Position numbers and translations under genes: made by a program. The notes under the pieces were generated by a model that saw only the letters and a list, made by a program, of their open reading frames with translations, did not search any database and was not told where the DNA came from. A stretch of 64,000 bases of DNA from positions 186,001 through 250,000 of the forward strand of contig NZ_JAFIQV010000003.1 in NCBI RefSeq assembly GCF_017356015.1. Reading direction: 5' to 3'. Below, piece after piece: positions 33,812 through 43,754 of the stretch (position 1 is the first letter of the stretch; every line of letters starts with the position of its first letter). This DNA comes from Azospirillum sp. SYSU D00513. Lineage in GTDB: Bacteria; Pseudomonadota; Alphaproteobacteria; Azospirillales; Azospirillaceae.

Positions 33812-34579
33812 TCACCCGGCCTTTCCGGACGGGGAGAAATGCCCGACGAAACGGTGGCGGTCGCCGGGGTAGCTGAGCCGGACGGCCGTGACCGGCGCGT
33901 CGGCCTGCCAGGTCCGCCGTTCCAGCACCAGGCAGGCGCCGCCCCGAGCGATGCCGAGGTCGCGGGCGAGCGCCGCGTCGGCATTGACCGCCCGGATCAC
34001 GTGCTCGGCGCGCGTCCAGGGCACGCGGCTGAGCAGCCAGGAGCCGGGGGGTGTTTCCACGAAGCTCTCCTCCCCCGCCTGCGGCACGGCGTCCAGCAGG
34101 ATCAGCCGGTCCTCGACGGCGGCCGGCAGGTCGCCGATCCAGTGCCGGCAGTCGAGCCGCAAGGCCTGGGCGCCGGCGGGGATGCCGAAATGCTCGGCCG
34201 CCGCCACGTCCACCGCCGCGACCGACCGGGCACGGATCTCGTGACGGTAGGGGCGCCCGTCGCGCGCGGCCTCGGCGGCGAAGTCCTGGATCTCCATCAG
34301 GGCGCGCTCGGACCGGGGTGCCGCGACGAAGGATCCCGCGCGCCGGCGCCGCACGATCAGCCCGGCGGCGGTGAGCGCGGACAGCGCCCGGTTCACCGTC
34401 ATCCGGGCGCAGCCATACTGCTCCATCAGCTCATGCTCGAAGGGAATGCGGTGGCCGGGGGGCCAGACGCCCGACAGGATCCGCTCCTCGATGTCGGCCC
34501 GGATGCGCTCGTGCAGCGCCGTCGGGCGCGCCGCGTCCGGGAGCTTTCCCGCCTTGGTCCCGAAGGGCATGTCGGTCAC
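33812..34579 (-). CDS. hutC: Histidine utilization repressor HutC (GntR family)
   Basis: A 255-residue GntR/HutC regulator: winged helix (IEERILSGVWPPGHRIPFEHELMEQYGCARMTVNRALSAL) followed by a UTRA ligand-binding domain ending FVGHFSP. HutC represses hut genes and is released by urocanate. It overlaps hutF by ATGA. Two HutC-like operators, at 36010-36019 and 42659-42668, indicate its targets in the window. Confidence 0.93.
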   Translation of the reverse strand: MTDMPFGTKAGKLPDAARPTALHERIRADIEERILSGVWPPGHRIPFEHELMEQYGCARMTVNRALSALTAAGLIVRRRRAGSFVAAPRSERALMEIQDFAAEAARDGRPYRHEIRARSVAAVDVAAAEHFGIPAGAQALRLDCRHWIGDLPAAVEDRLILLDAVPQAGEESFVETPPGSWLLSRVPWTRAEHVIRAVNADAALARDLGIARGGACLVLERRTWQADAPVTAVRLSYPGDRHRFVGHFSPSGKAG

Positions 34580-35943
34580 GCGAGGATCCTCTCCATCGTC
34601 CGGGCGAAGGCCGCGGCCACGCTCTCGCGGGCGTGGTGGCGTCCGCCGCTCACCATCCTGCGTCCCCGGCTCCAGACCGAATCCACGGCGGGGCGCGAGG
34701 CGGCGAAAACCCAGCTGTCGATCAGGGCATCGCCGCTCCGGCCTATCAGGGCCGGGGAGGTCCGGTCCAGCGTGACGATATCGGCCCAGGCGCCCGCCGT
34801 CAGCCCCACGGGGCCGGAGCCCAGCGCCTGGGCGCCGCCCGCCAGCGCGCGATCGAACAGCGTGCGCCCCGTGGAGGCGCCTCCCTCCGCCGTCCCTTCC
34901 CCGGCCAGAACGTTGCGGCTGCGCTTATGGAGGCGCTGGCTGTATTCGAGCTGGCGCAGCTCGTCGCCGACGCCGATCAGCACGTTGGAATCCGAGCCGA
35001 CGGCGATGGCGCCCCCGGCTGCGAGATAGGGGCCGGCGTTGAAGGTGCCGTCGCCGAGATTGGCCTCCGTCACCGGGCAGAGGCCGGCCACGGCGCCCGC
35101 GCGGGCGAGGCGGCCGGTCTCCTCCTCCGTCATGTGGGTGGCGTGGATCAGGCACCAGTTCCGGTCCACCCCGGCCTCCACCACCAGCCAGTCCACCGGG
35201 CGTTTCCCGCTCCAGGCGAGGCAGTCCGACACCTCCCGCACCTGTTCGGCGGCGTGAATGTGGACCGGGCCGCCCTCGGCCAGCGGCACCACGGCGGCCA
35301 GTTCCTCAGGGGTGACGGCGCGCAGGCTGTGCGGCGCCACGCCGACGACGGATCCCTCGACGCCCGCGGCGGCGCGGCGGCTGCCCTCCATCAGGCGGGC
35401 GAAGCCGTCCAGGCCGCTGATGAAGCGGCGCTGGCCGTGGACCGGCGGGACGCCGCCGAAATTCGAATGCGCGTAGAAGACCGGCAGCAGAGTCAGCCCG
35501 ATGCCCGTGGAACTGGCGGCGGCCGCGATGCGCTCGGCCATCTCGGCCGGGTTGGCGTAGGCGTCGCCCTGCTCGTCGTGATGCAGGTAATGGAACTCGC
35601 CCACGCGGGTGAAGCCCGCCTCCAGCATCTCGACATAGAGCTGGGCGGCGATCGCCTCCACGTCCTCGGGCGTGAGCCTGTCGAGGAAGCGGTACATGAC
35701 CTCCCGCCAGGTCCAGAAATCGTCGGCCGACGGTCCGCGCCGCTCGGCGAGGCCGGCCATGCCGCGTTGGAAGGCGTGGCTGTGGACGTTGGGCATGCCG
35801 GGCAGGGCGATGGCGTGGCGCTCGTCCTCGGGACCGGCCACGGCGTCCGCCTCCACCGAGGCGATGCGCCCCTCCGCGATGCTCAGCCGGACGTTCGATG
35901 CCCATCCCGCCGGCAGCAGCGCCCGTTCGAACAGAAGCTTCAT
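34576..35943 (-). CDS. hutF: Formimidoylglutamate deiminase HutF
   Basis: A 455-residue amidohydrolase. The metal motif GMPNVHSHAFQ near residue 53 and the later VHIHAAEQ, LIHATHM and VGSDSN segments give the usual zinc ligands. HutF deaminates N-formimidoyl-glutamate to N-formylglutamate, which HutG then cleaves, i.e. the five-step histidine route used by Pseudomonas and many alphaproteobacteria. The start ATG 35943 is preceded by GGGGGGAAGG. It is divergent from hutI across the HutC operator. Confidence 0.93.
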   Translation of the reverse strand: MKLLFERALLPAGWASNVRLSIAEGRIASVEADAVAGPEDERHAIALPGMPNVHSHAFQRGMAGLAERRGPSADDFWTWREVMYRFLDRLTPEDVEAIAAQLYVEMLEAGFTRVGEFHYLHHDEQGDAYANPAEMAERIAAAASSTGIGLTLLPVFYAHSNFGGVPPVHGQRRFISGLDGFARLMEGSRRAAAGVEGSVVGVAPHSLRAVTPEELAAVVPLAEGGPVHIHAAEQVREVSDCLAWSGKRPVDWLVVEAGVDRNWCLIHATHMTEEETGRLARAGAVAGLCPVTEANLGDGTFNAGPYLAAGGAIAVGSDSNVLIGVGDELRQLEYSQRLHKRSRNVLAGEGTAEGGASTGRTLFDRALAGGAQALGSGPVGLTAGAWADIVTLDRTSPALIGRSGDALIDSWVFAASRPAVDSVWSRGRRMVSGGRHHARESVAAAFARTMERILA

Positions 35944-36009
35944 CCTTCCCCCCATTTCTCCATTCCGGCCGCGAGACGCCCTCTGGACAAGCCGCGCCGC
36001 TCCTGATTA

Positions 36010-36019
36010 TGTATAGACA
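36010..36019. promoter_or_regulatory. HutC operator between hutF and hutI
   Basis: TGTATAGACA fits the TGTNTANACA pattern of HutC sites. It sits 31-40 bp before the hutI start and 67-76 bp before hutF, so it can control both directions. The longer context TTATGTATAGACAAATAACGGG is repeated near the ABC transporter. Confidence 0.65.
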
Positions 36020-36049
36020 AATAACGGGCCGCAGGGAAGCCGAACGCTC

Positions 36050-37297
36050 ATGGATACGCATCGTGGGGAAACGCATCACGAGACGCCGGCCGGCAACGGC
36101 GGCACCCGCCTCTGGCGCAACGCGCGGCTGGCGACGCTGGCGCCCGGCCGTGACGGGCTGGGGCTGGTCGAGACGGGGGCCGTGGCCTGCCGGGACGGCC
36201 GGATCCTCCACGCCGGGCCAGAGGCGGAGCTGCCGGATGGGTTCCGGGCCGACGAGGTCATCGATTGCGAGGGCCGGCTGATCACGCCGGGGCTGATCGA
36301 CGCGCACACGCATCTGGTCTATGCCGGCGACCGCGCGCGGGAGTTCGAGCTGCGGCTCGCCGGGGCAAGCTATGAGGAGATCGCGCGGGCCGGCGGCGGC
36401 ATCGCCTCCACCGTCGCCGCGACCCGCGCCGCCGGCGAGGAGGAGTTGGTCCGCCAGAGCCTGCCGCGCCTGGACGCGCTGCTCGCGGAGGGCGTCACGA
36501 CGGTCGAGATCAAGTCCGGCTACGGGCTGGAGCGGGGGGCGGAGCTGACGCAGCTCCGCGCCGCCCGCCGGCTGGGCACGCTGCGGGACGTCTCCGTCAC
36601 CACCACCTTCCTCGGCGCCCACGCCGTGCCGCCGGGAACCGACCGGACGGAGTATCTGCGCGCGGTGATCGAGGAGATGCTGCCCGCCGTGGCGGCGCAG
36701 GGGCTGGCCGACGCGGTGGACGGCTTCTGCGAGGGCATCGCCTTCACGCCGGACGAGATCGCGCGGGTCTTCGAGGCGGCCCGCCGCCTCGGCCTGCCGG
36801 TCAAGCTGCACGCCGACCAGCTCTCCAACCTCGGCGGGGCCGCGCTGGCCGCCGCGCACGGCGCCCTGTCGGCCGACCATCTCGAACACACGGACGAGGC
36901 GGGTGCTGCGGCGATGGCCGGGGCCGGCACGGTGGCGATGCTGCTGCCCGGCGCCTTCTACTTCATCCGCGAGACCAGGCTGCCGCCGGTCGAGCTGTTC
37001 CGCCGCCACGGCGTGCCGATGGCGCTCGCCACCGACAGCAACCCCGGCACCTCGCCGCTGACCTCGCCGCTGCTGGTCATGAACATGGCCGCCACCCTCT
37101 TCCGCATGACCGTGGACGAATGCCTGGCCGGCGTCACGCGGGAGGCGGCGCGGGCGCTCGGCCGGCTCGGGGAGACCGGCACGCTGGAGCCCGGCAAGTC
37201 CTGCGACCTCGCGGTCTGGAACGTCGAACGGCCGGCCGAGCTGGTCTACCGCATGGGATTCAACCCGTTGCACGCCCGCGTCTGGAGGGGCAAATGA
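36050..37297 (+). CDS. hutI: Imidazolonepropionase HutI
   Basis: A 415-residue amidohydrolase. [18 protein letters not shown] near residue 85 carries the HxH metal pair, followed by KSGYGLE and KLHADQLS and [11 protein letters not shown] segments. It opens the imidazolone ring of 4-imidazolone-5-propionate. The start ATG 36050 has AGGGA upstream. The stop overlaps the hutH ATG (ATGA). Confidence 0.95.
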   Translation: MDTHRGETHHETPAGNGGTRLWRNARLATLAPGRDGLGLVETGAVACRDGRILHAGPEAELPDGFRADEVIDCEGRLITPGLIDAHTHLVYAGDRAREFELRLAGASYEEIARAGGGIASTVAATRAAGEEELVRQSLPRLDALLAEGVTTVEIKSGYGLERGAELTQLRAARRLGTLRDVSVTTTFLGAHAVPPGTDRTEYLRAVIEEMLPAVAAQGLADAVDGFCEGIAFTPDEIARVFEAARRLGLPVKLHADQLSNLGGAALAAAHGALSADHLEHTDEAGAAAMAGAGTVAMLLPGAFYFIRETRLPPVELFRRHGVPMALATDSNPGTSPLTSPLLVMNMAATLFRMTVDECLAGVTREAARALGRLGETGTLEPGKSCDLAVWNVERPAELVYRMGFNPLHARVWRGK

Positions 37298-38835
37298 AAA
37301 GCATCACACTGACCCCCGGTTCCGCCAGCCTCCGGGACTGGCTCGCCGTCTACCGCGGCGCCGCCATCGCGCTCGACCCCGCCTGCCGCCCGGCGGTCGA
37401 GGCGGGGGCCGCGGCCGTCGAGGCGATTCTCGCCAGGGGCGAGCCGGTCTACGGGATCAACACCGGCTTCGGCAAGCTCGCGACCGTGCGCATCGACAGC
37501 GCCGACCTCGCGACGCTCCAGCGCAATCTCGTGATCTCGCACGCGGCCGGTCTGGGCGAACCGATGCCCCAGGGCGTCGTGCGGCTGATGATGGGGCTGA
37601 AGCTGGCGAGCCTTGCCCAGGGCGCGTCCGGCGTGCGCTGGGGGACAGTCGAACTGCTGTCCGCCATGCTCGAGCGCGGGCTGATCCCCGTCGTGCCGAG
37701 CCAGGGCTCGGTCGGCGCGTCCGGCGACCTCGCCCCGCTCGCCCACATGACCGCGGCGATGATCGGCATCGGCATGATCGACGGGCCGGACGGCCGCCGC
37801 CCGGCCGCCGAGGCGCTGGCCACGGCCGGGCTGGAGCCGGCGGTGCTGGGACCCAAGGAAGGGCTGGCGCTGCTGAACGGCACGCAGTTCTCCACCGCCT
37901 ACGCGCTGGCCGGCCTGTTCGAGACGGAGAATGTGTTCCACGCGGCGCTGGTCGCGGGCGCGCTCTCGACCGACGCGGCGCTCGGCTCCGACGCGCCCTT
38001 CGACCCGCGCATCCACACGCTGCGCCGTCACCAGGGCCAGATCGACACCGCCGGCGCCCTGCGCGGCCTGATGGAGGGCAGCGCCATCCGCGCGTCGCAC
38101 CGCGACAGCGACCACCGGGTGCAGGATCCCTACTGCCTGCGCTGCCAGCCGCAGGTGATGGGGGCGGTGCTCGATCTGCTGCGCCAGACCGCGCGGACGC
38201 TCGCCACCGAGGCCAACGGCGTGTCCGACAACCCGCTGATCCTCACCGACACGCTGGAGGCGCTGTCCGGCGGCAACTTCCACGCCGAGCCGGTGGCCTT
38301 CGCGGCGGACCAGATCGCGCTGGCGATCTGCGAGATCGGGTCGCTCTCGGAGCGGCGCACCGCCATGCTCGTCGATCCGGCCCTGTCCGGCCTGCCGGCC
38401 TTCCTGACGCCGCGCCCCGGCCTCAACTCCGGCTTCATGATCCCGCAGGTGACGGCGGCGGCGCTGGTGTCGGAGAACAAGCAGCGCGCCTACCCGGCCA
38501 GCGTCGACTCCATCCCGACTTCGGCCAACCAGGAGGACCATGTGTCGATGGCCGCCCATGGCGCGCGCCGGCTGCTGGCGATGGCGGAGAACGCCGTCGG
38601 GGTCGTCGCGGTCGAGCTGCTGGCGGCAGCACAGGGCTGCGACTTCCTGGCGCCCCTGCGCAGCAGCGCGGCACTGGAGTCCGTGCGCACGCTCGTGCGC
38701 GCCAGCGTGCCCACGCTGGAGGACGACCGGCTGATGCATCCGGACATGGAAGCGGCGGCGGGCATGGTCCGCAGCGGCGCGCTCGCCCGCGCCGTGGCCC
38801 CCTTCGCGCTGCCCTCGGCGCTCGAGGTGGCGTGA
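37294..38835 (+). CDS. hutH: Histidine ammonia-lyase HutH
   Basis: A 513-residue lyase. The MIO cofactor forms from Ala-Ser-Gly in [14 protein letters not shown] near residue 142, and the lyase signature [15 protein letters not shown] is near residue 50. Q-D-P-Y-residues of the active site appear as [10 protein letters not shown], and [15 protein letters not shown] sequence ([11 protein letters not shown]) closes the domain. The enzyme deaminates histidine to urocanate. It overlaps hutI by ATGA and is adjacent to hutG. Confidence 0.97.
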   Translation: MKSITLTPGSASLRDWLAVYRGAAIALDPACRPAVEAGAAAVEAILARGEPVYGINTGFGKLATVRIDSADLATLQRNLVISHAAGLGEPMPQGVVRLMMGLKLASLAQGASGVRWGTVELLSAMLERGLIPVVPSQGSVGASGDLAPLAHMTAAMIGIGMIDGPDGRRPAAEALATAGLEPAVLGPKEGLALLNGTQFSTAYALAGLFETENVFHAALVAGALSTDAALGSDAPFDPRIHTLRRHQGQIDTAGALRGLMEGSAIRASHRDSDHRVQDPYCLRCQPQVMGAVLDLLRQTARTLATEANGVSDNPLILTDTLEALSGGNFHAEPVAFAADQIALAICEIGSLSERRTAMLVDPALSGLPAFLTPRPGLNSGFMIPQVTAAALVSENKQRAYPASVDSIPTSANQEDHVSMAAHGARRLLAMAENAVGVVAVELLAAAQGCDFLAPLRSSAALESVRTLVRASVPTLEDDRLMHPDMEAAAGMVRSGALARAVAPFALPSALEVA

Positions 38836-39659
38836 TGATGGCCGCAAGCCCCATGAACGAGTCCATGATCGAGGTGCGGCGGGGCGACGTCCCGCTGATC
38901 GTCTCATTCCCCCACACCGGCACGGAGATCCCGGCGGACATCACCGGGGGCTTCCTGTCGCCGGCCCGTGCCTTGCGCGACACGGACTGGCACATCCACG
39001 AGCTGTATGGCTTCGTCCACGGCCTCGGCGCCACGACCGTCCGCACCCCCTGGTCGCGCAGCGTCATCGACGTGAACCGCGACCCGAGCGGCGCGTCGCT
39101 CTATCCCGGTCAGGCGACGACCGAGCTGTGCCCGCTCGTCACCTTCGACGGCGAGCCGCTCTACCGGCCCGGTGCCGAGCCGGACGGGGCGGAGGTGGCC
39201 CGGCGGCGTGCTGCCTACTTCGACCCCTTCCATGCGTCGCTCGCCGCCGAGGTCGAGCGGCTGCTGTCCCGGCACGGGCGGGTCGTTCTTTATGACGCCC
39301 ATTCCATCCGGTCGGTGGTCCCGCGCCTGTTCGAGGGCCGCCTGCCGCAGTTCAACATCGGCACCTACGGCGGGCGGAGCTGCGCGCCGGAGCTGACCGC
39401 CGCCATCGAGCGGGCCTGCGCCGCCGGCCCCTTCGACCAGGTGACCAACGGCCGCTTCAAGGGCGGCCACATCACCCGCCGGCACGGCGCGCCGGAGCGC
39501 GGTGTCCACGCGGTGCAGATGGAACTCGCCATCCGCGGCTATCTCGACGAGCCGGCCGGCGACGAGCCGCCGCCCGCCTTCGACCCGGCCCGCGCCGCCG
39601 CCCTGACCGACTGCCTGCGCGGCGCGCTCGCCGCCTGCCTCGCCTTCGCCACCGCCTGA
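38835..39659 (+). CDS. hutG: N-formylglutamate deformylase HutG
   Basis: A 274-residue protein of the FGase family (formimidoylglutamate-independent, not the arginase-like HutG). Diagnostic parts are PLIVSFPHTGTEIP, DTDWHIHELYGF, VIDVNRDPSG and YDAHSIRS. It splits N-formylglutamate to formate and glutamate, the last step with HutF. The hutH stop overlaps this start; ATG 38835 or 38838 are both possible, as is GTG 38832. Confidence 0.93.
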   Translation: MMAASPMNESMIEVRRGDVPLIVSFPHTGTEIPADITGGFLSPARALRDTDWHIHELYGFVHGLGATTVRTPWSRSVIDVNRDPSGASLYPGQATTELCPLVTFDGEPLYRPGAEPDGAEVARRRAAYFDPFHASLAAEVERLLSRHGRVVLYDAHSIRSVVPRLFEGRLPQFNIGTYGGRSCAPELTAAIERACAAGPFDQVTNGRFKGGHITRRHGAPERGVHAVQMELAIRGYLDEPAGDEPPPAFDPARAAALTDCLRGALAACLAFATA

Positions 39660-39683
39660 ACGCCAGACCCGGAGCGCAATCCC

Positions 39684-41351
39684 ATGACCCGTCTCGACAA
39701 TTCCCGCATCATCCGCGCCGCGCGCGGCACCGGCCTCACCGCCAAGAGCTGGCTGACCGAGGCCCCTCTGCGCATGCTCATGAACAACCTCGACCCGGAT
39801 GTCGCGGAAAAGCCGAACGAGCTGGTGGTCTATGGCGGCATCGGGCGCGCGGCCCGCGACTGGGAGAGCTTCGACCGCATCGTGGCGGCGCTGGAAAAGC
39901 TCGAATCCGACGAGACGCTTCTGGTCCAGTCGGGCAAGCCGGTCGGCGTCTTCCGCACCCACGCGGACGCGCCGCGCGTGCTGATCGCCAATTCCAACCT
40001 CGTGCCGCGCTGGGCGGACTGGGAGCATTTCAACGAACTCGACCGCAAGGGCCTGATGATGTACGGCCAGATGACGGCCGGCTCCTGGATCTACATCGGC
40101 ACCCAGGGCATCGTTCAGGGCACCTACGAGACTTTCGTGGAGATGGGGCGCCAGCATTACGACGGCGACCTCGCCGGGCGCTGGATCCTGACGGCCGGGC
40201 TCGGCGGCATGGGCGGCGCCCAGCCGCTCGCCGCGACCATGGCCGGCGCCTCCTGCCTCGCCGTCGAATGCCAGCCGAGCCGGATCGAGATGCGGCTGCG
40301 CACCGGCTATCTCGACCGCCAGGCCGCCACGCTGGACGAGGCGCTGGAGATCATCGAGCAATCCTGCCGGGAGCGCCGCCCCCTGTCGGTCGGGCTGCTC
40401 GGCAACGCCGCGGAGATCCTGCCGGAGCTGGTGCGGCGCGGGGTGCGGCCGGACGCGGTCACCGACCAGACCTCCGCCCACGACCTGCTGAACGGCTATC
40501 TCCCCGCCGGCTGGACGCTGGAGGAGTGGGAGCGCCGGCGCGAGCGCGAGCCGGACGCCGTCGTCGCGGCGGCGCGGGAGTCCACCGTCGCGCATGTCCG
40601 CGCCATGCTCGCCTTCCACGAGATGGGCGTGCCGACCTTCGACTACGGCAACAACATCCGCCAGATGGCGAAGGAAGGCGGCGTCGAGAACGCCTTCGCC
40701 TTCCCCGGCTTCGTGCCGGCCTACATCCGCCCGCTCTTCTGCCGCGGCATCGGCCCCTTCCGCTGGGCGGCCCTGTCGGGCGACCCCGAGGACATCAAGC
40801 GCACCGACGCCAAGGTGAAGGAGCTGATGCCCGACAACCCGCATCTGCACCGCTGGCTCGACATGGCCGGGGAGCGCATCCACTTCCAGGGCCTGCCCGC
40901 CCGCATCTGCTGGGTCGGGCTCGGCGACCGCCACCGGCTCGGCCTCGCCTTCAACGAGATGGTCGCCCGGGGCGAGCTGAAGGCGCCCATCGTCATCGGC
41001 CGCGACCATCTGGACTCCGGCTCCGTCTCCTCGCCCAACCGCGAGACCGAGGCGATGCGCGACGGCTCCGACGCGGTGTCGGACTGGCCGCTGCTGAACG
41101 CGCTGCTGAACTGCGCGTCGGGCGCCACCTGGGTGTCGCTGCACCATGGCGGCGGCGTCGGCATGGGCTTCTCGCAGCATTCCGGCATGGTCATCGTCTG
41201 CGACGGCACGCCCGAAGCCGCCCGCCGGATCGAGCGCGTGCTGTGGAACGACCCGGCCACCGGCGTGATGCGCCACGCCGACGCCGGCTACCAGGAAGCC
41301 CTGGACTGCGCGCGCGAACACCAGCTCGTCCTGCCGGGCATCCTCGGCTGA
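39684..41351 (+). CDS. hutU: Urocanate hydratase HutU
   Basis: A 555-residue urocanase. The NAD+-binding glycine-rich loop is [14 protein letters not shown] near residue 170 and the motif [14 protein letters not shown] and [15 protein letters not shown] are characteristic. It hydrates urocanate to imidazolone propionate. It is the last gene of hutIHGU; a strong hairpin follows at 41368. The strand order hutI-hutH-hutG-hutU differs from pathway order. Confidence 0.97.
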   Translation: MTRLDNSRIIRAARGTGLTAKSWLTEAPLRMLMNNLDPDVAEKPNELVVYGGIGRAARDWESFDRIVAALEKLESDETLLVQSGKPVGVFRTHADAPRVLIANSNLVPRWADWEHFNELDRKGLMMYGQMTAGSWIYIGTQGIVQGTYETFVEMGRQHYDGDLAGRWILTAGLGGMGGAQPLAATMAGASCLAVECQPSRIEMRLRTGYLDRQAATLDEALEIIEQSCRERRPLSVGLLGNAAEILPELVRRGVRPDAVTDQTSAHDLLNGYLPAGWTLEEWERRREREPDAVVAAARESTVAHVRAMLAFHEMGVPTFDYGNNIRQMAKEGGVENAFAFPGFVPAYIRPLFCRGIGPFRWAALSGDPEDIKRTDAKVKELMPDNPHLHRWLDMAGERIHFQGLPARICWVGLGDRHRLGLAFNEMVARGELKAPIVIGRDHLDSGSVSSPNRETEAMRDGSDAVSDWPLLNALLNCASGATWVSLHHGGGVGMGFSQHSGMVIVCDGTPEAARRIERVLWNDPATGVMRHADAGYQEALDCAREHQLVLPGILG

Positions 41352-41367
41352 GCGTGGTGAACGGCTG

Positions 41368-41406
41368 ATCCCGGCGGCCCCATGGCAACGGTGGGACCGC
41401 CGGGAT
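41368..41406 (+). terminator. Terminator-like hairpin after hutU
   Basis: ATCCCGGCGG pairs with CCGCCGGGAT, followed internally by a further 4 bp after one mismatch. TTATT and CTTTTA follow, a weak U-tract. It ends the hut operon. Confidence 0.65.
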
Positions 41407-41434
41407 TATTGACCTTTTATGCCGCGTTCCATAA

Positions 41435-41454
41435 TTTATGTTTTCGAGCATAAA
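41435..41454. promoter_or_regulatory. Inverted repeat upstream of the AAA ATPase gene
   Basis: TTTATG-N8-CATAAA lies 22 bp before the ATPase start in a locally AT-rich stretch. It may be an operator. Confidence 0.35.
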
Positions 41455-41475
41455 ACTCCCGAAAAGGGGGCGGGC

Positions 41476-42615
41476 ATGTCGGCGCAAAAGTTCCTGTTCC
41501 ACCGTTCCAAGCTGGCCGGTTCAATCGCGGACCGGCTGACGGGTGAGTCTCCCTTCGGGGCCGAGCAGACCTTGTGCCTCGCGGCACCCCGCCGCACGGG
41601 CAAGAGCACCTTCCTGCGGCTCGATCTCGCTCCCGAACTGGAGAACCGCTGCATCGAGGTCGTCTACGTCGATCTCTGGTCGAACCGCGACACCGATCCG
41701 GGGCTTCTCATCGCGGAGTCCATCAAAGCCGCCCTCCGCAAGGCGGAGGGGATCCCCGTCAAGGCCGCGCGCACGATGGGTCTGAGCAAGGTCGGGGTCG
41801 GAGCGGTGTCGATCGACATCGAGAAGATCGGCCAGCCACAGGGAACGACGCTGGCTGACGCGCTGGAAACGCTGCTTCTCCGCCTCCACAAGCGCATCGC
41901 CCTGCTGATCGACGAGGCGCAGCATGCCCTCGTCTCGGAAGCCGGAATGAACGCGATGTTCGCGCTCAAGGCTGCGCGCGACCGGCTGAACACCAGGGAC
42001 GACGCGCGGGACGGGCCGAACCTCGTCGTGGTGCTCACGGGCTCCCACCGCGACAAGCTGAGCCGGCTGGTGCTCGGACGCGACCAGCCCTTCTATGGCG
42101 CCAGCGTGCAGACCTTTCCGCTGCTCGGGCGCGACTACACAGACGCCTACACGGCCTGGATCAACGAGCGGCTTGCCGCCGGCAACCGGTTCGAGCCCGA
42201 CGACGTCTACGCCGCCTTCGATCTGGTCGGGCGCCGGCCCGAGATCCTGACGCAGATCCTCAAGGACATCGCGCTGGAAACAGGGGACGCCGGTGAACTG
42301 AAGACGACCTTGAGCGAGGGAGCCGAAGCGCTGCGGCGGCGCCTCTGGGAGGATTACGAGAACGCGTGGTCATCGTTGACGCCGCTCCAGCAGGCCGTCA
42401 TCGAACGGCTGAGCGACGAGGAGACGCAGGCGGCACCCTTCTCCGCGGCGGCGCTGGCGGGCTATTCGAAGACCATCGGCGAAGCGGTCGAGGCACCCGC
42501 CGTGCAGACCGCCATCGAGGCGTTGAGGCAGAAGAATCTCGTCTGGCGTTCGGCGCGCGGCCAGTACGCGCTCGAGGACCAGGGCATGTCCGAATGGATC
42601 AAGGCGCGCGCCTGA
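41476..42615 (+). CDS. AAA ATPase of unknown function
   Basis: A 379-residue P-loop ATPase. Walker A is APRRTGKST near residue 38; Walker B is ALLIDEAQHAL near residue 156, then a sensor-like VVVLTGSHRDKL near 198. The C-terminal part is winged-helix-like (LTPLQQAVIERLSDEE). It resembles prokaryotic STAND/AAA proteins of the archaeal-type ATPase group. It sits between hutU and the hut-linked ABC transporter but has its own start region and no functional link to histidine use. It may be an inserted cargo gene. ATG 41476 has AAAAGGGGG upstream. Confidence 0.75.
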   Translation: MSAQKFLFHRSKLAGSIADRLTGESPFGAEQTLCLAAPRRTGKSTFLRLDLAPELENRCIEVVYVDLWSNRDTDPGLLIAESIKAALRKAEGIPVKAARTMGLSKVGVGAVSIDIEKIGQPQGTTLADALETLLLRLHKRIALLIDEAQHALVSEAGMNAMFALKAARDRLNTRDDARDGPNLVVVLTGSHRDKLSRLVLGRDQPFYGASVQTFPLLGRDYTDAYTAWINERLAAGNRFEPDDVYAAFDLVGRRPEILTQILKDIALETGDAGELKTTLSEGAEALRRRLWEDYENAWSSLTPLQQAVIERLSDEETQAAPFSAAALAGYSKTIGEAVEAPAVQTAIEALRQKNLVWRSARGQYALEDQGMSEWIKARA

Positions 42616-42658
42616 CCCGTCGGCCCGCCGGTCGCGGAGAATTCCGCATGCACTCTTA

Positions 42659-42668
42659 TGTCTAGACA
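42659..42668. promoter_or_regulatory. HutC operator upstream of the ABC transporter
   Basis: TGTCTAGACA is a perfect palindrome and matches the HutC pattern. Its flanks (TTATG before, AATAACGGGG after) closely repeat those of the hutF-hutI operator, so the transporter is likely in the HutC regulon. Confidence 0.65.
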
Positions 42669-42729
42669 ATAACGGGGGCGGTTGTTACGGTTTTTCTGGA
42701 GGCTTCACAATAAACAAAGGGCAGTCAGA

Positions 42730-43674
42730 ATGATTCGGACGCTCATCGGCATGGCGCTCGCGGCTTCCTTCGCGGCGGCGCCGGCGCTTGCTCAGGACAC
42801 CAAGATCTCGCTCGGCTTTTCCGGCTGGACCGGCTTCGCGCCGCTGACGCTGGCGAAGGGGGCGGGGATCTTCCAGAAGAACGGGCTGGACGTCAATCTC
42901 GTCAAGATTCCGCAGAAGGACCGCCATCTCGCCATGGCGTCCGGCGACATCCAGTGCGCCGCGACCACGGTCGAGACCTGGATCGTCTGGAACGCGAACG
43001 GCATTCCCGCCAAGCAGATCTTCCAGTTGGACAAATCCTACGGCGCCGACGGCATGGTCGTGCGCAACACGATCAATTCTATCAAGGACCTGAAGGGCAA
43101 GACCGTGGCGGCCTCGGCCCCCGGCACCGCGCCCTACTTCACGCTCGCCTGGTTCCTCAAGAAGAACGGGCTGTCGGTGAAGGACGTGACCGTCGCGAAC
43201 ATGGAGCCGGGTCCGGCGGCCCAGGCCTTCCTCGCCGGGCAGAACGACGCGGCGATGACCTACGAGCCCTACCTGTCCAACGTCCGCGACAAGCCGGAAG
43301 CCGGCAAGATCATCGCCACGACGCTCGACTACCCGATGATCCTGGACACGGTCGGCTGCACGCCGAAGTTCCTGGCCGAGAATCCGAAGGCCGCCAAGGC
43401 GCTGGCCGACAGCTACTTCGAAGCGGTCGAGATGATCGCCAAGGATCCCGCCAAGTCCCATGAGATCATGGGCGCCGACGTGAAGCAGAGCGGCGAGCAG
43501 TTCGCCAAGTCGGCATCCTTCCTGCGCTGGCAGGACCGCGCCGCCAACAAGGCTTTCTTCGCGGGCGAGTTCCAGACCTTCTCGGCCGAGGCCGCCGACC
43601 TGCTGCTGGAGATCGGGGTCATCCGGAAGAAGCCGGACCTGGCGACGATCGTCGACACCAGCTTCATCCAGTAA
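42730..43674 (+). CDS. ABC transporter substrate-binding protein, NMT1/SsuA type
   Basis: A 314-residue periplasmic protein with a signal peptide ending APALA before QDTKI. The NitT/TauT fold is seen in GFSGWTGFAPLTLAKGAG, then GKTVAASAPGTAPYF and YEPYLSNVRDKP. The position of a HutC-like operator 60 bp upstream suggests that it imports histidine, urocanate or a related imidazole rather than a sulfonate. ATG 42730 is preceded by AAAGGGCAG; an earlier start at 42682 would break the signal peptide. Confidence 0.88.
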   Translation: MIRTLIGMALAASFAAAPALAQDTKISLGFSGWTGFAPLTLAKGAGIFQKNGLDVNLVKIPQKDRHLAMASGDIQCAATTVETWIVWNANGIPAKQIFQLDKSYGADGMVVRNTINSIKDLKGKTVAASAPGTAPYFTLAWFLKKNGLSVKDVTVANMEPGPAAQAFLAGQNDAAMTYEPYLSNVRDKPEAGKIIATTLDYPMILDTVGCTPKFLAENPKAAKALADSYFEAVEMIAKDPAKSHEIMGADVKQSGEQFAKSASFLRWQDRAANKAFFAGEFQTFSAEAADLLLEIGVIRKKPDLATIVDTSFIQ

Positions 43675-43697
43675 GCGGCGTCCTCGGACGTTCCGCC

Positions 43698-43726
43698 CGG
43701 CGCCGGAGGCCCGACCTCCGGCGCCG
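43698..43726. promoter_or_regulatory. Intercistronic hairpin after the substrate-binding protein gene
   Basis: CGGCGCCGGAGG pairs perfectly with CCTCCGGCGCCG over 12 bp (loop CCCGA) between the binding-protein and permease genes. Such hairpins stabilise the upstream mRNA so that the binding protein is made in excess. Confidence 0.6.
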
Positions 43727-43754
43727 CTTCCCTTGCTTCGGGTGACCTTTCCCC

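Noticed and set aside
38904..41321. Long minus-strand frame opposite hutG and hutU
   Set aside because: Antisense shadow of well-recognised hut genes with low-complexity, repeat-rich translation.
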